Source: Alphaproteobacteria bacterium
GTDB lineage: Bacteria; Pseudomonadota; Alphaproteobacteria; Caulobacterales; Caulobacteraceae
DNA length: 48,648 bases
Assembly: GCA_018821435.1 (NCBI GenBank)
Contig: JAHJME010000028.1
Span: 1 to 48,648, forward strand
Direction: 5' to 3'
Every line of letters starts with the position of its first letter. Position 1 is the first letter of the stretch. This document shows positions 23,900 through 33,171 of this stretch, piece after piece. A model generated the notes under the pieces. That model was not told where the DNA came from. It did not search any database and saw only the letters and a list, made by a program, of their open reading frames with translations. Both the position numbers and the translations under genes were made by a program.

Positions 23900-24881
23900 C
23901 CGCCTTCACGACGCCGCGCTCTTCCGGCGTGGCGCTGCCGCCGCGGTCCTGCTTCGGCGGCTTGCTGGAGGCCAGGCGCAGCACCTCGAGGTAGCTGGGC
24001 GCGGTCAGCATGCCGGGCAGCACGCCCTTGGCCTTCAGCAGGCGGTGGGCGCGGGGCAGGTTGTAGCAGGGCACATGCATGAACATGTGATGCTCGCAGT
24101 GGTAGTTCACATAGTAGGGCGCGAGGAACATCCGCTCCAGCAGGTTGGCCCGCGTGGTGCGCGCGTGGCGCAGCGGATCGGGCTCGTCCTTTCCCACGCA
24201 GGCGTGCTCGGCGATGTTGCGCAGCCGGGTGATCATCGGCAGCCAGGTGGCCTGGGGCAGCAGCCACAGCACCGGCCAGGCCCACCAGAAGCCGAACGGC
24301 GCGGTGGCGGCGACGGTCACGACCATCCCGATCAGGAACCGCTTCCGCGACACCGCCGCGTCCCGAAGGATCGGCCACAGCGGCTCGCCGGGCTTGCGCT
24401 CGGCCACGCGCTTCACCAGGCCGGCCCAGCGCTGCTTGTAGTAGGTCTGGCCGGTCAGATCGCGGGCGATCTTGCGGCGCAGCGACAGGCGCGTGATCGG
24501 GAACGGGGCCGACAGCGCCAGGTCCGGATCCTCGGCCTGCTGGGCGAACTTGTGGTGGCCCAGATGGTAGGTCCGATAGCCCATCAGGCCGCCCGGCGTC
24601 AGCTTGTCGCCCAGGAAATCGTTGACCTTCATGTCGCCGTGCAGCGCGCCGTGGGCGGCGTCGTGCATCAGGATGGCCAGGCCCAGCTGGCGGGCGCCGA
24701 TGATCATCACCGCGAGCGGAATGGTGATCGGGAACGCCATCGCCATGGCGGCGGCCAGACCGATGACGATCCAGGCGTGGGCGATCAGGGCCGGGCCCTT
24801 CCACGCCGACTTCTTCGCCAGCGGGCTCCATTCCTCGGGGGTGAAATAGTCCTTCGGCGCGACACGGGCTGCGGCGGGCAT
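23889..24881 (-). CDS. Membrane fatty acid desaturase
   Basis: The 330-residue protein has four to five hydrophobic segments and the three histidine boxes of membrane di-iron desaturases: HDAAH at 73-77, HLGHH at 106-110 and HCEHH at 261-265. These enzymes insert a double bond into an acyl chain using O2 and an electron carrier. The gene begins one base into the stop codon of the TetR gene (TGATG), so both are made from one message. With the TetR regulator it resembles DesT/DesB-type units that tune membrane fluidity, which is inference. Confidence 0.9.
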   Translation of the reverse strand: MPAAARVAPKDYFTPEEWSPLAKKSAWKGPALIAHAWIVIGLAAAMAMAFPITIPLAVMIIGARQLGLAILMHDAAHGALHGDMKVNDFLGDKLTPGGLMGYRTYHLGHHKFAQQAEDPDLALSAPFPITRLSLRRKIARDLTGQTYYKQRWAGLVKRVAERKPGEPLWPILRDAAVSRKRFLIGMVVTVAATAPFGFWWAWPVLWLLPQATWLPMITRLRNIAEHACVGKDEPDPLRHARTTRANLLERMFLAPYYVNYHCEHHMFMHVPCYNLPRAHRLLKAKGVLPGMLTAPSYLEVLRLASSKPPKQDRGGSATPEERGVVKAVIQ

Positions 24882-25510
24882 CAGCGGTCTCCGGGCAGGG
24901 CTTTGGGCTTCGGCGGCTCATGGCGCAGCAGGGCGGTCATCTCTTCGACGGCGTCGGCGACGGTCGCCTCGGTCGCGCCCTCGCGCAGGGTGACGCCCAG
25001 GGCCAGGGTCCAGAACCGCCGGGCGACGGCGCCGGCGTCCTCGGCCTCGGACCAGCCGCGACGGTGGCGCACCTCGGCGTAGGCGCGGTCGCCCTCGCCG
25101 TGCAGTCGCTCGAAGGTGCGTTCGACGAGCGGGGCCAGATCCTGGCGGCGGCGGGTGAGGGACAGGGCTTCCACGAACAGCGCCAAGCCCGGCGAGCCGA
25201 TCACGGTCTCGACCAGGCGACGGTTGTAGTCCGAGCCGGTCAGGGCGCCGGCGGCGGCCGTTTCGGCCTGGCGCGCCACATAGAGCAGCTCGCGGCAGGC
25301 GGCCTCGACGAACAGAGCCTCTTTGGTGCGGAAGTAATAGGTGACCTGGCTGGGGTAGGCCCCGGCGGCCGTGGCGATCTCGGCCACCGCGACGCCGGCC
25401 GCGCCCTTGGCCTTGAACAGCTCCACCGCCGCGTCCAGCAGCCGCGAGCGCATGCGCTTGCCCGGCTCCCGCATCGGGCGCGCTTCAGCCAGGGATCGGA
25501 CGTCAGCCAT
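24881..25510 (-). CDS. TetR family regulator of the desaturase unit
   Basis: The 209-residue protein has an N-terminal TetR helix-turn-helix (LLDAAVELFKAKGAAGVAVAEIATAAGAYPSQVTYYFRTKEALF, residues about 24-67). A C-terminal all-helical ligand domain follows. The gene is first in a unit with the desaturase and overlaps it by one base. A 15-bp palindrome lies 9 bases upstream of the start codon inside its own promoter, so autorepression is likely. By analogy with DesT the ligand may be acyl-CoA, but the sequence does not show this. Confidence 0.88.
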   Translation of the reverse strand: MADVRSLAEARPMREPGKRMRSRLLDAAVELFKAKGAAGVAVAEIATAAGAYPSQVTYYFRTKEALFVEAACRELLYVARQAETAAAGALTGSDYNRRLVETVIGSPGLALFVEALSLTRRRQDLAPLVERTFERLHGEGDRAYAEVRHRRGWSEAEDAGAVARRFWTLALGVTLREGATEATVADAVEEMTALLRHEPPKPKALPGDR

Positions 25511-25517
25511 GTACGTA

Positions 25518-25545
25518 ATTGTATGTCATACAAAGAGTGGGTCAA
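25518..25545 (-). promoter_or_regulatory. Sigma70-type promoter of the TetR-desaturase unit, apparently leaderless
   Basis: On the minus strand TTGACC (25540-25545) and TACAAT (25518-25523) are separated by 16 bases. Only 7 bases separate the -10 from the ATG at 25510, so transcription probably starts at or beside the start codon and the message would lack a Shine-Dalgarno site. Confidence 0.65.
25519..25533. promoter_or_regulatory. TetR operator candidate, 15-bp palindrome
   Basis: TTGTATGTCATACAA has 7-base arms around a single T. It fills the spacer and overlaps the -10 of the promoter at 25518-25545, so binding would block transcription of the TetR-desaturase unit. The AT-rich palindrome stands out against the GC-rich surroundings. 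Confidence 0.75.
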
Positions 25546-25673
25546 GCCGCTTGGCGGATGCAACCTGTGCGCTTTTGTCACCCGCGAAAGCTGTATCTGT
25601 CGCAGCCCATCGTAACGGGCTCGCCATGGGCCGGGCGCATCGTCGATCCACACAAGTAAGCGTGGTGACACAG

Positions 25674-25793
25674 ATGACGATGATCGAAACCCTGCTGAAG
25701 GCGGCGGCGCCGGCGACCGTGCTGGCGGCGCTGCTCACGACCGGCCGGCGGAAGCGTCACCGGCTGCCGGCCTGGGCGGGCAAGCGGAGCTAG
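25674..25793 (+). CDS. Possible 39-residue basic membrane peptide
   Basis: A short frame from ATG 25674 (or 25680) reads MTMIETLLKAAAPATVLAAL, a hydrophobic helix, then a basic tail (GRRKRHRLPAWAGKR). Its stop overlaps the ubiA stop by exactly four bases (CTAG, 25790-25793), the arrangement used by several confirmed convergent pairs here, which argues mildly for a real gene. No convincing ribosome-binding site is seen. It may be a small membrane protein, or chance. Confidence 0.35.
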   Translation: MTMIETLLKAAAPATVLAALLTTGRRKRHRLPAWAGKRS

Positions 25794-26722
25794 AGCACGC
25801 CCGCGGCCAGCGCGGTCGCCAGGATCAGGCCCGCGCCTGCGTTCGATCGGAACAGCGTCAGCGCCAGCCTCTGATCGTCCACCCGGACGCGCCGCGCCTG
25901 CAGTCCCAGGTGGACGGCGTAGGCCAGCAGCAGGATCGAGAAGCCCGGCCCCAGCCGGCCCAGGATGCCCGCCGCGAAGGCCAGCGCGATGGCCGCCAGA
26001 TAGAAGGCGCCCACCGCGCGCGGGGCCTTGTCGCCCAGCCGCCGGGCCGAGGATTTCACCCCGGCCAGCGCATCGTCCTCCAGGTCCTGGATCGCATAGA
26101 TGGTGTCGTAGCCCAGGGTCCAGGCGACGCCCGAGGCGTAGAGCAGGATGGCGGGCGCCGAGATCTGGTTGGTCGCCGCCGCATAGCCCAGCAGCGCGCC
26201 CCAGTTGAACGTCAGCCCCAGCCACGCCTGTGGCCACCAGGTGATCCGCTTCATGAACGGATAGGCCGCGACCAGCGCCAGCGAGCCCACGCCCAGGGCG
26301 ATGGCCAGGGGCGGCAGGCTGATCAGGATCAGGAACGAGACCAAGCTGCAGCCGACCACGAACGCCCAGGCCTGCTTGACGCTTATCTGGCCCGCCGGAA
26401 TCGGCCGGCCGGCGGTGCGGGCCACCTTGGCGTCGATATCGCGGTCGACGATATCGTTGTAGGCGCAGCCCGCCGAGCGCATCAGCGCCGCGCCCAGGAA
26501 CACCAGCGCCATCAGCCACGGGTCAGGCCATCGCCCCTGCATGGCGCCGGCCAGCGCGATCCCCTGCCACCCCGGCAGCATCAGCAGCCAGATCCCCGCC
26601 GGCCGATCCAGCCGCGCCAGCTTCAGCCACGGCCGCAGTCCCACGGGCGCATGACGATCGACCCAGTTGGTCGGCGCGGCGTCGGGCAGGGGGGCGCCAG
26701 GATCGGGCAGGGGCGAGGTCAT
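25790..26722 (-). CDS. ubiA: UbiA, 4-hydroxybenzoate polyprenyltransferase
   Basis: The 310-residue membrane protein has about eight or nine hydrophobic helices and both Asp-rich motifs of the family: NDIVDRDID at 89-97 and YDTIYAIQDLEDD at 205-217. These bind the magnesium diphosphate of the polyprenyl donor. The enzyme joins the isoprenoid tail to 4-hydroxybenzoate in the inner membrane, the step before UbiD-type decarboxylation. Length and motifs are complete. It is a monocistronic gene by spacing, convergent with the small frame at 25674. Confidence 0.93.
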   Translation of the reverse strand: MTSPLPDPGAPLPDAAPTNWVDRHAPVGLRPWLKLARLDRPAGIWLLMLPGWQGIALAGAMQGRWPDPWLMALVFLGAALMRSAGCAYNDIVDRDIDAKVARTAGRPIPAGQISVKQAWAFVVGCSLVSFLILISLPPLAIALGVGSLALVAAYPFMKRITWWPQAWLGLTFNWGALLGYAAATNQISAPAILLYASGVAWTLGYDTIYAIQDLEDDALAGVKSSARRLGDKAPRAVGAFYLAAIALAFAAGILGRLGPGFSILLLAYAVHLGLQARRVRVDDQRLALTLFRSNAGAGLILATALAAGVL

Positions 26723-26801
26723 GGGGTGGGCTTAGCAGAGGAGCCTGTGTTGCTGAAATGCCGCTGGCCTCAACGCTCGTCGGCCGGAGGTCCGCGGTTC
26801 C

Positions 26802-26830
26802 TTGACGCTGTTTGGAGCTTTGCCTAGCCT
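26802..26830 (+). promoter_or_regulatory. Sigma70-type promoter upstream of the leader ORF and ABC transporter
   Basis: TTGACG (26802-26807) and TAGCCT (26825-26830) are separated by 17 bases. Predicted transcription would start near 26837, about 14 bases before a strong GGGAGG. The 385-base gap 26723-27107 contains this promoter, a short leader ORF and inverted repeats next to the ABC gene start; nothing else is evident in it. Confidence 0.55.
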
Positions 26831-26866
26831 CAGTGACTTCGAGGCTCTTGAGGGAGGTCCGTCAGA

Positions 26867-26926
26867 ATGACAGCTGTCGCAACGACCTACTCCCGCACGC
26901 GCTTCGGGCCGCCGCCGCACCGTTAA
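26867..26926 (+). CDS. Candidate 19-residue leader peptide with a PPP stretch
   Basis: ATG 26867 is preceded by AGGGAGG (26851-26857) at 9 bases, a stronger site than that of many real genes here. The frame encodes MTAVATTYSRTRFGPPPHR and stops at TAA. The triple proline two residues before the stop is a ribosome-stalling motif without EF-P. The frame sits between a good promoter and the ABC transporter, whose start region can form alternative stems. It could be a regulatory upstream ORF. No homology can be judged at this length. Confidence 0.45.
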   Translation: MTAVATTYSRTRFGPPPHR

Positions 26927-27107
26927 CTCAAGCCGACCGCTTCGCCGCGTGGCCTGACCGGCCGCCGTTCCGAAGCGATCCCGCGCGCCCGTGGCCCTCC
27001 GAGCCTCATCCGCTCCGAAGCTCCGCCAAACCATTCCCATCTTCGCGCCGGACCTGCGCGCGCTCCTGACAGGAGTCCCGGTCCGCCGCCTCTATTCGAG
27101 ACCTGTC

Positions 27108-28898
<1,791 letters not shown>

Positions 28899-28900
28899 GT

Positions 28901-28939
28901 ACCTCCCCGTGAGCGGGGAGGTTCCTGGTTCAGGAACCT
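28901..28939. repeat. Two overlapping hairpins after the ABC transporter gene
   Basis: Stem 1 pairs ACCTCCCCG (28901-28909) with CGGGGAGGT (28914-28922) around a 4-base loop and is a solo copy of the dispersed CTCCCC family. Stem 2 pairs AGGTTCCTG (28919-28927) with CAGGAACCT (28931-28939). The two share AGGT and cannot form at once. They may end the ABC message before the small gene at 28982. Confidence 0.7.
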
Positions 28940-28981
28940 TGGCCTTGGGCGGCGGTTCCTCTGTCGAAGAGGAGCCGCCGC

Positions 28982-29131
28982 ATGGCTGACGATCCGCAAA
29001 AGCCGCACACCGTCCCCGCCGGGGTCATGGACGACTTCCTGGGCAACAAGGGCCCCAACGGCGAGCTGATGCACCAGGGCAAGCCGGCGCTTGTCGTGGA
29101 TGTGCCGGACGACGACGAGGACGAGGACTAA
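28982..29131 (+). CDS. Small acidic protein, 49 residues
   Basis: ATG 28982 follows GAGGAG (28969-28974) at 7 bases, one of the best ribosome-binding sites in the window. The protein runs MADDPQKPHTVPAGVMDDFL, then NKGPNGELMHQGKPALVVDV and an acidic tail PDDDEDED, ending in TAA. It has no membrane segment or cysteine and looks soluble and partly disordered. The strong start, clean stop and fit between the ABC and S9 genes support a real gene, though one too short for length-based gene calling. Function unknown. Confidence 0.7.
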   Translation: MADDPQKPHTVPAGVMDDFLGNKGPNGELMHQGKPALVVDVPDDDEDED

Positions 29132-29169
29132 GGCCAAGCCTCGATCTTCACCCTCGCCGCCGCGCCGTC

Positions 29170-31074
29170 CTATTTCCGCAGATGAGCGTCGAGGAACTTC
29201 ACGTAGGCCTCGGACGCGGTCACCCGGTTCTCGCGGCGCTGGAAGCCGTGGCCCTCGTCGGGGAAGACGATGTACTCGACGGGCACGCCGTTCGCCTTCA
29301 CCGCGGCGACCAGTTCGTCGCTCTCCACCTGCAGGACGCGCGGATCGTTCTTGCCCTGCACCACCAGCAGCGGCCGCTTGATGTTCGTGGCATGGAACAG
29401 CGGCGAGATCTTGCGCAGCCGTTCGCCGTCGGTCTTCGGGTCGCCCAGCTCGTCGTAGAGGCTGTCGCGTTCCGAGCCCCACCACGCCGGGATCTGTTCC
29501 AGGGTGCGGACCCAGTTGGTGACGCCGAAGATGTCGATGCCCGCATCGAACGCCTCAGGCTCGAACGCCAGGGCGGCGGCGACCATGTAGCCGCCGTACG
29601 AGCCGCCCATGATCGCCACCCCGTCGTCGGCCACCCAGTCCAGCGACTTCAGCCAGCGCGCCGCGGCGGTGACATCCTTCAGGTCGGCGTCGCCGTGCCG
29701 CTTGTCGTCCAGGTGGAAGAAGGTCTTGCCGTAGCCGGACGAGCCGCGGTTGTTGATCGCGTAGACGGCGTATCCCTTGTTCACCAGGTTCTGGATGTCG
29801 GAGGAGTAGCCGCGCCGGCTCTGGCCGCCGGGCCCGCCGTGGACCCAGACGATGGCGTGCGCAGGATTCGTCGCCGTCGCGCCCTTTGGCCGGTAGAGGA
29901 TCCCGGGCACCTCCAGGCCATCATAGCTCTTGAACCGGGCGACGCTGGCCTCGACGAGCTCCTTCTCGTCGACCTGCGGATTGAGCGCCTTGGTCAGCCG
30001 GCGCGCCTGGCCCGTGGCCACGTCGGCCACGAAGATGTCCGAGGGCGAGGTGTCGGAGGCGACGGTGATGGCCAGGGTCTTTTCGTCGTCGCTGAAGCGC
30101 ACGCCGGTGAGGTCGCCGGCCGGCAGGCCGGAGAGCTGCAGCATCTTGCCGCTCTTCAGGTCATGGACCTTCAGCACGGTGGAGGCGTCGGCGTTGATGT
30201 AGTCGGCGCGGTAGCGGCCGGTGGGCGAGAACTTGAGGTTCGCCACGTCCCACTTTTCGGCCACGACCGGGCTTTTGGCCCCGCTCCCCAGGTCGTAGCG
30301 CCAGGCCTGCGTGAACTCGCCGGGCTCGTCGGTCGAATAGATCAGGGCCTTGTCGTCGGGCGTGAACTCGAACGCGCCGAACGCCACCGCGCCCTGGTGG
30401 GCGGTGATCAGCTTCGGCGCGGCGGCGGGCTGTGAGAGATCGGCCAGGAACAGGTCGGTATTGGCGCTGGAGTGCAGCTTCTGCAACACCAGCCAACGGC
30501 CGTCGCCCGACAGGTCGCTGAGGGACAGGCCGCCAGCGTTCGTGAACACCAGCTTCCGCACATAGGTCTTGGCGTCATAGGCGTAGAGATCGAAGGCCTT
30601 GGGGTCGCGCTCGTTGGTCGCGACGTAGAAGGTGGTCCCGGCGGTGCTCCAGCCCGCGAACTCGGCCTTCAGCTTTTCGCCGGGCGTCAGGTCGGTGACC
30701 TTTCCGTCGAGGCCGCGCACGAACAGGTGGTTGAGTTCGTTGCCGCCCTGGTCGGCGGTGAACAGGATCCGGTCGTCCTTCGGGAACCAGGAGGTCGCGA
30801 AGGTGGCGCTGCCGGTCGAGGTGGTCAGGGCTTCCGGCACGCCGCCCGCGACCGGCAGGACGTAGACGTTGACCACGCCGGTCTTGTCGCTGGAGATCAG
30901 CAGCTTCTTGCCGTCGGACGAGAACGCGTGGCCGTCTTGCGGGGGCAGCGAATAGCGGGTCGTCTCGAAGAAGGCCCGCGTCGGATAGACCTTGGCGGCC
31001 TGCGCCAGCGCGCCCGTGCCAGCCGCCCACAGGCCCACGGCCGCGATCGCCCAAGTCCCCATACGTATCGCCAC
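29170..31074 (-). CDS. S9 family prolyl oligopeptidase-type serine peptidase, exported
   Basis: The 634-residue protein starts at GTG 31074 (GGGGA 6 bases upstream) rather than at ATG 31062. A signal peptide ends near ALAQAAK. A seven-bladed WD-like beta-propeller region (about 40-370) precedes an alpha/beta-hydrolase domain. The hydrolase has WVHGGPGGQSRRGYSSD, nucleophile Ser492 in GGSYGGY, Asp577 in QGKNDPR and His609 in DEGHGF. The peptidase acts on short peptides, probably in the periplasm. The dipeptidyl-peptidase or acylaminoacyl subtype is not resolved. It is upstream of the DUF559 repeat unit and transcribed away from it. Confidence 0.9.
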   Translation of the reverse strand: MAIRMGTWAIAAVGLWAAGTGALAQAAKVYPTRAFFETTRYSLPPQDGHAFSSDGKKLLISSDKTGVVNVYVLPVAGGVPEALTTSTGSATFATSWFPKDDRILFTADQGGNELNHLFVRGLDGKVTDLTPGEKLKAEFAGWSTAGTTFYVATNERDPKAFDLYAYDAKTYVRKLVFTNAGGLSLSDLSGDGRWLVLQKLHSSANTDLFLADLSQPAAAPKLITAHQGAVAFGAFEFTPDDKALIYSTDEPGEFTQAWRYDLGSGAKSPVVAEKWDVANLKFSPTGRYRADYINADASTVLKVHDLKSGKMLQLSGLPAGDLTGVRFSDDEKTLAITVASDTSPSDIFVADVATGQARRLTKALNPQVDEKELVEASVARFKSYDGLEVPGILYRPKGATATNPAHAIVWVHGGPGGQSRRGYSSDIQNLVNKGYAVYAINNRGSSGYGKTFFHLDDKRHGDADLKDVTAAARWLKSLDWVADDGVAIMGGSYGGYMVAAALAFEPEAFDAGIDIFGVTNWVRTLEQIPAWWGSERDSLYDELGDPKTDGERLRKISPLFHATNIKRPLLVVQGKNDPRVLQVESDELVAAVKANGVPVEYIVFPDEGHGFQRRENRVTASEAYVKFLDAHLRK

Positions 31075-31143
31075 TGGAAGTCCCCTTTTGTCTTGAGGGG
31101 CGACCTTAAGTGGACGGTTGTGGCTGGCAAGGCGTGTGCGCTT

Positions 31144-31282
31144 GCGCCCCCTCCGTCTCGCCGCTTCGCACCGATCCACCTCCCCCGCTTCGCAGGGGAG
31201 GAGCGAGGGTCGTATTCACTTGCTCCTCCCTCGTGAAACGGGGGAGGTGGCTGGCGGCGTGGCCGTCAGACGGAGGGGGCGC
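31144..31282. repeat. 139-bp compound palindrome, left of DUF559 copy 2
   Basis: Ends are a perfect 14-bp inverted repeat (GCGCCCCCTCCGTC at 31144-31157 and its complement at 31269-31282). Nested inside are CCACCTCCCCCG (31176-31187) with its exact complement at 31239-31250, and GGGAGGAGC (31196-31204) with GCTCCTCCC (31222-31230). It can fold as a long cruciform. The last 17 bases overlap the 3' end of the DUF559 gene and supply its final codons and stop. Confidence 0.9.
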
Positions 31283-31649
31283 TAGCGGCCCGCGCCATGC
31301 GCTCGCGCGCCATCGTCCACATCCATTCGACAACCGTCTCGGGATCGTCGAGCACGGTGGATGCGGGAATGCGAACGACGTCGATTCCGATGGCATGGAG
31401 GAAGGCGTCGCGCCGCTCATCGCGCGCCGGCTGGTCACCGAATCCGTGGCCCTGGCCGTCAATCTCGACGCACAGCCGCGCCGTGGCGCAGTAGAAATCG
31501 AGGACGTAAGGGCGGACCGGATGCTGGCGCCGGAAGACCGGCCGGCCAGGCTCCCGACCTCGGATCCGGACCCAGATCAGCTTCTCGGGGAGACTGAGTT
31601 CGCTCCGGAGCTTCCTGGCGAAGGCGTGGTTTGGGGTGGGAGACCTCAT
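31266..31649 (-). CDS. DUF559 (Vsr-like, PD-(D/E)XK-type) endonuclease-fold protein, copy 2
   Basis: The 127-residue protein has the DUF559 layout: FARKLRSELSLPEKLIWVRIR (helix), RRQHPVRPYVLDFYC (strand and metal Asp), ARLCVEIDGQGH (the E-x-D metal motif) and IGIDVVRIPASTVL. The same motif order occurs in copy 1 at 2.6-3.0 kb, but the two differ widely outside the core, so they are not a recent duplicate. The gene is bracketed by two 139-bp palindromic elements; its last residues (SAPSV) and stop lie inside the left one. It is likely a small DNA nuclease of unknown target. Confidence 0.85.
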   Translation of the reverse strand: MRSPTPNHAFARKLRSELSLPEKLIWVRIRGREPGRPVFRRQHPVRPYVLDFYCATARLCVEIDGQGHGFGDQPARDERRDAFLHAIGIDVVRIPASTVLDDPETVVEWMWTMARERMARAASAPSV

Positions 31650-31668
31650 AGCGCGGTGCGGCGGCTTT

Positions 31669-31807
31669 GCGCCCCCTCCGTCACGCGGCTGCGCCGCGCG
31701 CCACCTCCCCCGCTTCGCAGGGGAGGAGCGAGTGAATGCGCCCTTCGCTCCTCCCCTGCAAAGCGGGGGAGGTGGCTGGCGGCGGAGCCGTCAGACGGAG
31801 GGGGCGC
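31669..31807. repeat. 139-bp compound palindrome, right of DUF559 copy 2
   Basis: Same length as the left element, with identical 14-bp ends (31669-31682 and 31794-31807). Core words GGGGAGGAGCGAG and the 12-bp arms are shared. The asymmetric centre matches the left element in inverted orientation (GCATTCACTCGCTC versus GTATTCACTTGCTC), so the pair is arranged head to head around the gene. It ends 8 bases before the stop of the YcaQ-family gene. Confidence 0.9.
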
Positions 31808-31814
31808 GAAGGGA

Positions 31815-33014
31815 TCACAGTGCACGGCTCAGCGCCCCCGCCAGATCCCCCTTCTTCTCCACGCGCACGGTCTCCAGGCCCAACCAACCGGCCATCCGCT
31901 TCAGCTCCGCCGCGAGTTTCACCGGGGTCTCGTCGCTGGCCCAGGGCTCGGCGTGGCTGGCCTGGACGATGAGGACGCCGGCCTTGCGGTCGGCCTTGAG
32001 GTCGACGCGGGCGGTGATGGCGTCGCCTTCGAGGAAGGGCAGGACGTAGTAGCCGTGGGTGCGCTTTTCGGCGGGGGTGTAGATCTCGAGGCGGATCTTC
32101 ACGCCGAACATCCGCTCGGTGCGCTCACGGAACCAGATCAGGTTGTCGAAGGGCGAGAGCAGGGCGGTGTGGTCGATCTTGCGCGGCCGCCGCGCGGTGG
32201 GATCGAGGTAGGCGGTCTCGCGCCAGCCCTTGACCTTGACCGGCAGCAGGTCGCCGGCCTCGACCAGTTCGGCGATCCGGTCCTTCGCGCCGTCGACCGG
32301 CATGCGGAAGTAGTCGCGAAGGTCCTTGGAGGTGGCCACCCCCATGGCGCGCGCGGCGATGCGGTAGAGCGCGCGCTGGGCCTCCTCGCGGGGTGGGGTC
32401 GGGGCGTCGTGGATCGCCTTGGGCAGCACCTTTTCGGGCAGGCCGTAGACCCGCTCGAACGTCCCGCGCCGGGTGGCGGTGGTGAGTTCGCCCGCCCAGA
32501 ACAGGCACTCGACCGCGCGCTTGGCCTCGCTCCAGCCCCACCAGCCGCCTTCGCCCTTGTGGCCGATTTCCAGGTCGGAGGCCGAGAGGGGGCCGCGCGT
32601 GGCGATCTCGTCCAGCACCCGGTCGATGAAGTCGCGCCGGTCGCGCAGGAATTTGGCGATGCCTTTCCACGTGCCCACGCCCGCCTGCGCATCCTCCATC
32701 CGCCAGCGGAAGAGCGGCTGGGAACTGAGCGGCAGCAGCGAGGCCTCGTGGGCCCAGTATTCGAACAACGGGCGCTTCCTGCCCCAGGCGATGTCCTCCA
32801 GCAGGTCGCGCGGATAGGCGCCCAGGCGGGAGAAGGCCGGCAGGTAGTGGGTGCGCGAGACCACGTTGACCGAGTCGATCTGGATCACGCCCAGCCGCTC
32901 GACCAGCTTGACCAGTTGGCGGCGATCCACCGGGGCGTCGCGGTCGCCGCCGAAGCCTTGCGCGGCCAGGGCGATGCGGCGGGCTTCGCCGGGGGTGAGG
33001 GTGTCGCGGATCAT
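31815..33014 (-). CDS. YcaQ/AlkZ-type winged-helix DNA glycosylase family protein
   Basis: The 399-residue protein belongs to the YcaQ (DUF1006) winged-helix family. It has LTPGEARRIALAAQGF, the catalytic-type QID motif at 45-47 (LGVIQIDSVNVVSRTHYL), WAHEASLLPL and the C-terminal SPFDNLIWFRERTERMFG. Characterised members unhook DNA interstrand crosslinks or excise bulky alkylated bases, using a Gln/Asp-type motif. The gene sits next to the DUF559 element but on the same strand and outside it. A CtrA-like site lies about 60 bases upstream, and a 9-bp stem (33015-33041) directly precedes the ATG. Confidence 0.85.
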   Translation of the reverse strand: MIRDTLTPGEARRIALAAQGFGGDRDAPVDRRQLVKLVERLGVIQIDSVNVVSRTHYLPAFSRLGAYPRDLLEDIAWGRKRPLFEYWAHEASLLPLSSQPLFRWRMEDAQAGVGTWKGIAKFLRDRRDFIDRVLDEIATRGPLSASDLEIGHKGEGGWWGWSEAKRAVECLFWAGELTTATRRGTFERVYGLPEKVLPKAIHDAPTPPREEAQRALYRIAARAMGVATSKDLRDYFRMPVDGAKDRIAELVEAGDLLPVKVKGWRETAYLDPTARRPRKIDHTALLSPFDNLIWFRERTERMFGVKIRLEIYTPAEKRTHGYYVLPFLEGDAITARVDLKADRKAGVLIVQASHAEPWASDETPVKLAAELKRMAGWLGLETVRVEKKGDLAGALSRAL

Positions 33015-33072
33015 GGTCGTCCCTTGAGTCGTGGGACGACCCTAGCGGTGGAACGAACGACGAACAATCGTG

Positions 33073-33088
33073 GTGAATCTATGGTTAA
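33073..33088 (-). promoter_or_regulatory. CtrA-like site upstream of the YcaQ-family gene
   Basis: On the minus strand TTAACCAT, the 8-base CtrA half-site word, is followed by a TTCAC half that differs by one base from TTAAC at the standard 6-base spacing. It lies 59 bases before the start codon. CtrA links many caulobacterial genes, including repair genes, to the cell cycle. Binding is not shown. Confidence 0.45.
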
Positions 33089-33171
33089 CGCCGAGGGCTC
33101 GCACTCGGAGGTTGCGAGAACAGAGGCGGAAAGTTCTGGTTAAGGTTGCGGCGCGTCGTCGCGGGCGCGCC

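Noticed and set aside
31144..31807. Possible CRISPR array from repeated palindromes
   Set aside because: There are only two copies, 139 bp long, separated by a coding gene, with no short regular spacers and no cas genes.
33015..33041. 9-bp stem before the YcaQ-family ATG as a riboswitch
   Set aside because: A single short hairpin without a conserved aptamer or expression platform is not enough.
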